Shown in pieces: positions 27,376-33,732 of a DNA stretch of 33,732 nt. This DNA comes from Candidatus Gastranaerophilales bacterium (lineage in GTDB: Bacteria; Cyanobacteriota; Vampirovibrionia; Gastranaerophilales; Gastranaerophilaceae), in assembly GCA_947587605.1 (NCBI GenBank), contig CANPYB010000005.1, forward strand, positions 1 to 33,732, written 5' to 3'. Position 1 is the first letter of the stretch; the number at the start of each line of letters is the position of its first letter. A program made the position numbers and the translations under genes. A model generated the notes under the pieces. It saw nothing but the letters and a program-made list of their open reading frames with translations. It was not told the DNA's origin and did no database searches.

Positions 27376-29847
27376 TTATTCTTCGGCTGAATTACTTGCA
27401 GGATTAATAGAGTATGTAAATACATCAGTATCTGATTTACTGCCGAAAATTTTACCTGTTTTTGTTATAGGGCTGCTTGTTGAAGAACCTGCATTTCTAT
27501 ATATTCTGCCGGGTGAGTCATTTTTATAAATAACTAATTTGCCTCCACCTGCTGTGATTGTTGCCTGTTCTTCATCTCCATAGTGATTTGTACCTGCTAT
27601 GAAACCACCATAGTTTTCATCACTACTGCTTTTCAGTGTTAATTTCATGTCATCACCTGATTTTAAGTGAGATATAGCTAAATCCTCACCCTCTGCAGTT
27701 GATATTGACATTTTACCGCCGGCTTCCGCTATTAATCCTTTATTTGCACTGTGAACACCTTTGAGATTTTCAACTGTCATGTTATTTTTTGCCTTAAATA
27801 CCGCTTGTTTTGCCGAAGTGCCTAACTCATCCCCGCTAAAATCAAGATTTTTAACGGTTAAGTTTCCGCCTTGAGCATCAAATTCAATTTCTTCTTTTAT
27901 GCCGTTAAGACTTCTATTGATTTCGTCTGTACTTTCAATATTAACATCACCGTTTTTATAAGAGAATTTACCTTTTTTAGCGGATAATGTAACATTGTTA
28001 TTGCCTAAAATACCCAAATCTGCACTTCCGTCTTCTTTTACAGCTTTCTCGTTAACATAATCCAATTTTCCGCCTGCTGTTAAGGATACTTTAGAGTTTT
28101 CTCCGAAACTTTCATTTTTTAAAGTTAAATCGTTACCTGCTTCAATATCTATATTTTTAGCATTTTTAAATTTTACATAATTACCGTTCATATAAACATC
28201 ACCATTTTTAGAAGCAAGTTTTACATTTTCTCCGGCATCAAAATTAATATCTGTTAAGAAGAAACTTAGATTTTCTTTACCTTCAACGCTGCCGTCATTT
28301 ACGATTTCAATATCTTTATCGGCTTTTAAATTTATAGCCCCTCTTACAGCAAGTAGTTTTTCTATTCCCGCAAGTTTAATATTTTCTTTAGAGGTTAAAT
28401 TAATATCATTTGTAACCATAAAAGATGTATCTTTAAATGTTGATTCGTTTATTTCATCTTTTGTGTCCACGGTTAAGTTATTTTTGGCACGTATTGTTCC
28501 GTTATCTATTATGGATGCTTTTCCGTTTGCTGCTTTAATATTGACATCACGCCCATCAATTTTTGAGTGCTGAACATAAGCATTCTTCTCATTTGAGTCA
28601 ACTGTTATGTTACCGTTAGCTTTAACTGTTGAACCTAAAACTTGCGCCCTGTCTTTTCTTGATACGACATCAACATTCCCTTTACCTTGAGCCGCATTAG
28701 ATGTATCTATTACCGTATTATTTTGAACGGCAGCAATTGCACCCGCATCAACTTTCACGTTTCCAAGTGCATTAACTCTTGAATTATCAACAACTACATC
28801 ATAGTTCGATGAATAAAAATCAACATCACCCGATGAATTAACTTTTGAATCTGCCAAAGTTAACTTCCTGCCGGATTGAAAATAAACATTCCCTCCATTC
28901 TCGGTTGAAATATCCGCATCACCAACTATTACATTATTAGTTGCGGTTAACCATATATTACCGTCATTACCCACTTCGGCTTTGACCGCTTTTAATTTTG
29001 CACCATATAAATTAGTCTGGCTTTCCGCATTTGTGGAGTAATTTCTTAAATCTATATTTCCTGCAGTAATTTCACCGTTAACTTGAAGCGTCATTTTATC
29101 TTTAGAAACTTGAACATTACTTAAATCTTTTACACCGCCGCTTCCGTAATAGTTAAAAGTTACTCCGTCCGCAGTTACAAGTTTCACTTTTCCGACAGAT
29201 GCTTGTCCGTTATTAAAATTCTTTTCAAGCCCCGTTGAAATTTTTGAACCTTTATATATATTTACTGTACCTGCTGCAAAATTTACGCCCTCGTCACCTT
29301 TAATTTGAGCTCCGTCAAGCACATTTATTGAACTGTTATTGCCATCTCTTGTTAATGTTAACGCTTTATTTTCCGCGTCATAAGTTCCGTTAAATGTAGA
29401 TACCGTAAAAGAATTCAAATCAACATTTGCACCTGTACCAAAAATTACACCGTTAGGATTTAACAATATAACTTTGCTTGTTCCCGCGTAACCGCAATTA
29501 GCACCGCAAGAATTTGTCATTCTTCCGTATATTTGCGAAGCTCCGCCCATTTTATCAACTCTGTTTAATGCTGTTTGGTTATGGTTTGTAAATTCAAAAT
29601 TTACATGTGCGTCTTTACCGACATTAAAACTATTCCAATTGAATTCACCAACAGAACCTCTGCCGCCGTTTACTTGTACATTTAGACCGTTAGTTTCTCC
29701 GGCAATATCGCCTAAGGTTCCGTTTTTTATTCCGCCGTCTTTTATTTGAGGCAGAGCATTATCCGCTATTCCCGCCATTACAGGTAAAGGCACTGACAAT
29801 ACCGTAAATATACTGACCGCCAATGCTGAAATTAATAATCTTTTCAC
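27376..29847 (-). CDS. Two-partner secretion exoprotein (haemagglutinin N-terminal TPS domain), copy 2
   Basis: GTG start with GGAG SD; VNGGRGSVGEFNWNSFNVGKDAHVNFEF...SKVILLNPNGVIFGTGANVDLNSFTVSTF; long beta-helix-like repeat region. Confidence 0.92.
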   Translation of the reverse strand: MKRLLISALAVSIFTVLSVPLPVMAGIADNALPQIKDGGIKNGTLGDIAGETNGLNVQVNGGRGSVGEFNWNSFNVGKDAHVNFEFTNHNQTALNRVDKMGGASQIYGRMTNSCGANCGYAGTSKVILLNPNGVIFGTGANVDLNSFTVSTFNGTYDAENKALTLTRDGNNSSINVLDGAQIKGDEGVNFAAGTVNIYKGSKISTGLEKNFNNGQASVGKVKLVTADGVTFNYYGSGGVKDLSNVQVSKDKMTLQVNGEITAGNIDLRNYSTNAESQTNLYGAKLKAVKAEVGNDGNIWLTATNNVIVGDADISTENGGNVYFQSGRKLTLADSKVNSSGDVDFYSSNYDVVVDNSRVNALGNVKVDAGAIAAVQNNTVIDTSNAAQGKGNVDVVSRKDRAQVLGSTVKANGNITVDSNEKNAYVQHSKIDGRDVNIKAANGKASIIDNGTIRAKNNLTVDTKDEINESTFKDTSFMVTNDINLTSKENIKLAGIEKLLAVRGAINLKADKDIEIVNDGSVEGKENLSFFLTDINFDAGENVKLASKNGDVYMNGNYVKFKNAKNIDIEAGNDLTLKNESFGENSKVSLTAGGKLDYVNEKAVKEDGSADLGILGNNNVTLSAKKGKFSYKNGDVNIESTDEINRSLNGIKEEIEFDAQGGNLTVKNLDFSGDELGTSAKQAVFKAKNNMTVENLKGVHSANKGLIAEAGGKMSISTAEGEDLAISHLKSGDDMKLTLKSSSDENYGGFIAGTNHYGDEEQATITAGGGKLVIYKNDSPGRIYRNAGSSTSSPITKTGKIFGSKSDTDVFTYSINPASNSAEE

Positions 29848-29891
29848 AATATATTCTCCATTTATCTCTTTACTTGCTCGAAATTTTTATG

Positions 29892-29926
29892 AACAAGAGG
29901 AATGAATACAATTCACCCCTCTTGTT
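29892..29926. other. Intergenic inverted repeat/hairpin between tpsA copies 3 and 2
   Basis: AACAAGAGG-aa-TGAAT-aca-ATTCA-cc-CCTCTTGTT; no T-tract follows on the minus strand. Confidence 0.75.
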
Positions 29927-29937
29927 ACATAGTGACC

Positions 29938-32688
29938 TTATAATCTTCTTTTTTCCATTTTAATAATGTATGAACCGTTATCCAAATTGTATTTTATATT
30001 ACCTGTTTCTTCGGGGTTAGCAGGACTTTTATCACCTTGTGAGTCAATTTCGGGTGTTTTGCTTTCCGAATCGCCCGGTAATTCAGGTCTGCTTTCCCCG
30101 CCGCCAAGGTCTTCATTATCTTCTTTTTGGTTTTTATCTGTATCTTGATCTTGTCCGGGGTTTGTATTATCAGGTTCTTGCGGAGGTTCAGGGTCTTTAT
30201 CACTGCCCGAATCTATATCCGGTACGGACGGATTAGTTTCTTCGCTGCCTTGATTACCGCCTTGTTGTTGACCACCGCCTTGTGTACCTTCATCACCGGG
30301 GATAGTAGGTTTTTGTTCGGGTGTTACAACTTCATTTCCTTCTTCATCTTTGCAATCAGGATCTGTCGGATCTGTAGGTTTTGACGGATCCGGATCGGTA
30401 GGATTAGGATCTGTAGGCTCTGTTGGAGGAGGTGTTACCGAACCACTGCCGTTGTCATCATCAGGATCTATAGGATTTTTATCATCAGAACCGGGGTTAG
30501 TCGGTAAATCCGGCTCATCGGGTTTTACATTTTTTGCTTCTCTCTTATTTACAAGTAATATTTCTTCTTGCGCTTCATCACCGTTTTGATAATAAATATG
30601 GTGTCTTCTGTCATAATATTTACCGTCTTCTTCCACTCTGTCAGCAGATTCTGTTACCGTAAATTCCGGATTTGAAGTAAATGTACCGCCGACTTCAATA
30701 TATGCTCTGTCGCTGCTGTCTCCGTCTTCTTTTAATTTTTCGGTTGTTTTCGGACTGCCCGATAATACTCTTTTTGCAGTTAAGGTCATATCATTTCCCG
30801 ATACCAATCTTGAGACAGATAAATCACCGTCGGTTGTTATTGTCATGTCATGACCTGCTTGAGCAACTAAGCCGTTTTCTCTTACACCTACGTTATCTAA
30901 TACGGCGTTCATATCTCTTGCCGCTTTTAAGTTTGTTTTTAATCCGTTCATATCTGCATTCATATTTAAGTCATTTGCAGAACTAATATATATATTTTGT
31001 GCATTTTCAAATGTTACATGTTTATCAATATCAACATCCCCGTTTTTTGATGTTAAGAAGATATTTTCACCTGCATTTAATTTATAATTTTTATCTTTTA
31101 AATTTAATGCACCCTCTGTATTGATTTCAACATTTTTTGCCCCTTTTAAATTTAATGCACCCTCTGTTGCAGGTTTAAATTGATTTGTTGACGTTAACAA
31201 TACACTGTCACCGGTTGATGTTAAATTTACGTTGCGGCCTGTGAATGTTGAACCTGCTAATCTTGTTGATGTTATTGATTCAGCTGATTTCAAATTTACG
31301 TCATGATTATTTTCTGCGGTAACTGTTGTATTTTTCATAACAATTTTTCCGTTTAATGCTTCAACATCAACATCTCCGCTTCTTGATACAATAGCAGAAT
31401 TACCTCTTGTCCAAACATATTTATCTGAAGCCAATTTTACTTTTGAACCCGTAACTTTTGAATTATCAAGTACTTGAGCTCTTTCTTTTCCGTAAATTGT
31501 TACATCGCCTTTCGCAGTAACTTCAGAAGCATTTTGAACTGCAGCAATATTTTCCGCATTTATATTAATTGATTTTGCTGCATTTACTTTTGCGTTATCA
31601 ACAACTACATCTGTTTTTGATGAGGTTATTGTTACATTTCCGACAGCATCAACCGTGGATTGTTTTTCATGACCTGCTAAAGTTGCCTTGTTAGCAGCTT
31701 GAATTAATACATCACCGCCGTCGGTCGTATTTTCCGCTCCTTGTGCATTTACTGTGGTTATTGTTGTATCACCGACTATTACATTATTTAATGACGTTAA
31801 CCAAATATTTCCGTCACTGCCTTTTACGGCTTTTACTGCTTTTAAATTAGCTCCGTTTACGTTTAACTGGCTGTTTGTATTATTTGAGTAATTTCTTACA
31901 TCTATGTTTCCTGCTTCAATATCTCCGTTTAACTGAATTATCATTCTGTCTGAAGCAGCTTTTAAATCTTTTACTTGTTTTACCGCACCGCTTCCGTAAT
32001 AACCGAATGTTACACCGTCAGCTGTTACGATTTTTACTTTCCCGACAGATTCTTTATTATTATTGAAATTATTTATTCCCACGTCAGTTGATATTTTTGA
32101 ACCGTTATATACGTTAACATTAGTCGCTGCAAAGTTTACGGCTTCATTTCCGTGTATATTTGCTCCGTTCATAACGGTAATATCACCTGCGCCTGCTTGT
32201 CTTGTTAATGTTAATTCTTTCTTATCTTTATCATATTTTCCGTCAAATGATGAAACAGTAAATGAGTTTAAATTTACGTTTGCACCCGTACCGAACATTA
32301 CACCGTTGGGGTTTAACAATATAACTTTCCCTGTTCCCGCATATCCGCAGCCGCTGCAGCCCGAGTTTGTTAATTTACCGTATATTTGCGACATACCGCC
32401 TGTTTGATCTACAATATTTAAAGCTGTCTGGTTATGTGATGTAAATTCGAAATTAACCGAGGCATTTTTACCTACGTTAAAACTATTCCACTTGAATTCA
32501 CCAACATTTCCCAGCCCCTCAGATACTTGAACATTCATATTGTGTCCGTCTTGTGTTACATGCCCGTTTAATTCACTTTTTAAATCAGGTAAGGCATCAA
32601 CTGACAAACCTGCAGCAAGTGCTGTTGAAAACATTGTAGTTGACATCATTACACTAACTGCAAGCGCATTGCTTAATAATTTCCTCAT
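29938..32688 (-). CDS. Two-partner secretion exoprotein (haemagglutinin N-terminal TPS domain), copy 3, with a Pro/Asp/Gly-rich C-terminal region
   Basis: Signal peptide; VGEFKWNSFNVGKNASVNFEFTSHNQTALNIVDQTGGMSQIYGKL...GKVILLNPNGVMFGTGANVNLNSFTVSSF; tail PPPTEPTDPNPTDPDPSKPTDPTDPD... Confidence 0.93.
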   Translation of the reverse strand: MRKLLSNALAVSVMMSTTMFSTALAAGLSVDALPDLKSELNGHVTQDGHNMNVQVSEGLGNVGEFKWNSFNVGKNASVNFEFTSHNQTALNIVDQTGGMSQIYGKLTNSGCSGCGYAGTGKVILLNPNGVMFGTGANVNLNSFTVSSFDGKYDKDKKELTLTRQAGAGDITVMNGANIHGNEAVNFAATNVNVYNGSKISTDVGINNFNNNKESVGKVKIVTADGVTFGYYGSGAVKQVKDLKAASDRMIIQLNGDIEAGNIDVRNYSNNTNSQLNVNGANLKAVKAVKGSDGNIWLTSLNNVIVGDTTITTVNAQGAENTTDGGDVLIQAANKATLAGHEKQSTVDAVGNVTITSSKTDVVVDNAKVNAAKSININAENIAAVQNASEVTAKGDVTIYGKERAQVLDNSKVTGSKVKLASDKYVWTRGNSAIVSRSGDVDVEALNGKIVMKNTTVTAENNHDVNLKSAESITSTRLAGSTFTGRNVNLTSTGDSVLLTSTNQFKPATEGALNLKGAKNVEINTEGALNLKDKNYKLNAGENIFLTSKNGDVDIDKHVTFENAQNIYISSANDLNMNADMNGLKTNLKAARDMNAVLDNVGVRENGLVAQAGHDMTITTDGDLSVSRLVSGNDMTLTAKRVLSGSPKTTEKLKEDGDSSDRAYIEVGGTFTSNPEFTVTESADRVEEDGKYYDRRHHIYYQNGDEAQEEILLVNKREAKNVKPDEPDLPTNPGSDDKNPIDPDDDNGSGSVTPPPTEPTDPNPTDPDPSKPTDPTDPDCKDEEGNEVVTPEQKPTIPGDEGTQGGGQQQGGNQGSEETNPSVPDIDSGSDKDPEPPQEPDNTNPGQDQDTDKNQKEDNEDLGGGESRPELPGDSESKTPEIDSQGDKSPANPEETGNIKYNLDNGSYIIKMEKRRL
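31095..31167. repeat. 25-bp direct repeat within tpsA copy 3, 48-bp period
   Basis: cttttaaatttaatgcaccctctgt at 31095-31119 and again at 31143-31167, encoding two copies of TEGALNLK. Confidence 0.85.
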
Positions 32689-33031
32689 ATTTTCTTTCTC
32701 CGTTCTCTGAATTTATTTTTTATACTTATTACTTATTTTTTATGTTTTTTTTAAAATCCATAAATTATTTTTTTGCCATGACTTAGTACAAATTTTAATA
32801 ATTCTTTATAATGCTAAAATATAATAAACAATACCGATTTTAATCAGTTTGTAAAGTTATGTAATAAACTTAATTTTTTTTCGCAAATTATCTCATGTTT
32901 AATATTTCATACGATTGAATTATGCAAGTAAAAGTAAAAATAATGTAATATTGTAATATATTTGTATTATTATTTATTTGTGTAGTATCATAATACGTAA
33001 TATAAGAATAAAAATAATAGAGAGCGGGAAA

Positions 33032-33732
33032 ATGAAAACATCATTATTAAAATCAACACTGTTATGTGCATCCTTAATGATTGGTTTATGCTCATTAGCA
33101 GATCCTATACCGACAAATGTTCCCATGAATGTTGGCGGTTACGATGCAGGTCTTATTGATAACAGTAACTTTATTCAAAGAAAAGAATATGAAGCAAAAA
33201 CAAAACTTGAAGAGACTAAGGATCCTGCGGTTATAGAAGCTGATATCCAAAAGAAAATGGATCTTCTTAACACGGAACAAGTTTCTTTTAAACTTAAAGA
33301 AATTAAAATTACAGGGAATACTGCTTTCCCCGAATATGTTTTAAGAAGATTGGTTGACTTTAAAATAGGTCAGGAAGTTACAATTAACGACCTTATTATG
33401 TCAGCTAACGAAATTACCGATTATTATCAAGGCAAAGGCTATCTTTCAACTATTGCTTACTTACCTCCACAAAAGGTTCAAAACGGCATCGTTGAAATTA
33501 AAATTTTAGAGGGTAAATACGGTAATGTTGAAATTAACCCGGGCAAATGGGAACGTTCATCATACCTTAATAAACGCTACTTAGATGACAATAATATTAA
33601 GCCGGGTGCAGTTTTAAATGTTAAAGATGTTCGTAATGCTTTAACCGAAATGACAACCGAAGAATATATGAAAGGTTCCGTTTCTTTTGCAGATAACGAA
33701 GAATCAGAAGAATATTCAGACGTAACCTTAGA
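33032..33732 (+). CDS. TpsB/FhaC/ShlB-family outer-membrane transporter, N-terminal signal peptide and POTRA region (3' truncated by window)
   Basis: Manual translation from ATG at 33032: MKTSLLKSTLLCASLMIGLCSLADPIPTNVPMNVGGYDAG...VSFKLKEIKITGNTAFPEYVLRRLVDFKIGQEVTINDLIMSANEITDYYQGKGYLSTIAYLPPQKVQNGIVEIKILEGKYGNVEI. Open to the last base, hence absent from the ORF track. Confidence 0.9.
   Translation, partial: MKTSLLKSTLLCASLMIGLCSLADPIPTNVPMNVGGYDAGLIDNSNFIQRKEYEAKTKLEETKDPAVIEADIQKKMDLLNTEQVSFKLKEIKITGNTAFPEYVLRRLVDFKIGQEVTINDLIMSANEITDYYQGKGYLSTIAYLPPQKVQNGIVEIKILEGKYGNVEINPGKWERSSYLNKRYLDDNNIKPGAVLNVKDVRNALTEMTTEEYMKGSVSFADNEESEEYSDVTL

Noticed and set aside
29966-30589. Plus-strand ORFs over the tpsA copy 3 tail (29966..30148, 30039..30236, 30127..30384, 30350..30589)
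   Set aside because: Antisense shadow ORFs caused by the low-complexity, repeat-rich coding sequence; their peptides (e.g. SGSVGSVGFDGSGSVGLGSVGSVGG) mirror the repeats.
1-33732. CRISPR arrays, tRNA/rRNA genes, transposases or prophage genes
   Set aside because: None recognised by reading; a tRNAscan/Infernal and CRISPR-finder run would be decisive.

Overview
AT-rich bacterial chromosomal window with densely packed coding and many 1-14 nt gene overlaps. Most of it (about 1-25 kb) is recognisable housekeeping and envelope genes: the kdsB 3' end, two short CDF metal transporters, dapB, anmK, a ManC-type enzyme, dxr, aroQ, a phosphodiester glycosidase-like protein, an LptF/G permease, lptB, a HEAT-repeat protein, a UbiA-family prenyltransferase, lysA, a CdaA-type diadenylate cyclase, a KDPG-aldolase-like protein, gcvPB, a TIGR03960/DUF2344-type radical SAM protein, RNase E/G, engB and a TPR protein. 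The right-hand 9 kb is the accessory-looking part. It is a two-partner secretion (type Vb) locus with three paralogous TpsA exoproteins (haemagglutinin-N-terminal/TPS domain) on the minus strand. A divergently transcribed TpsB/FhaC-like transporter starts at 33032, runs off the window edge and is missing from the ORF track. Kdo and Lpt genes plus TPS indicate a diderm. The lysA-cdaA linkage and general gene content make a Cyanobacteriota-related, non-photosynthetic lineage (Vampirovibrionia/Gastranaerophilales-like) my best guess, but this is inference. I saw no CRISPR array, tRNA, rRNA or transposase.
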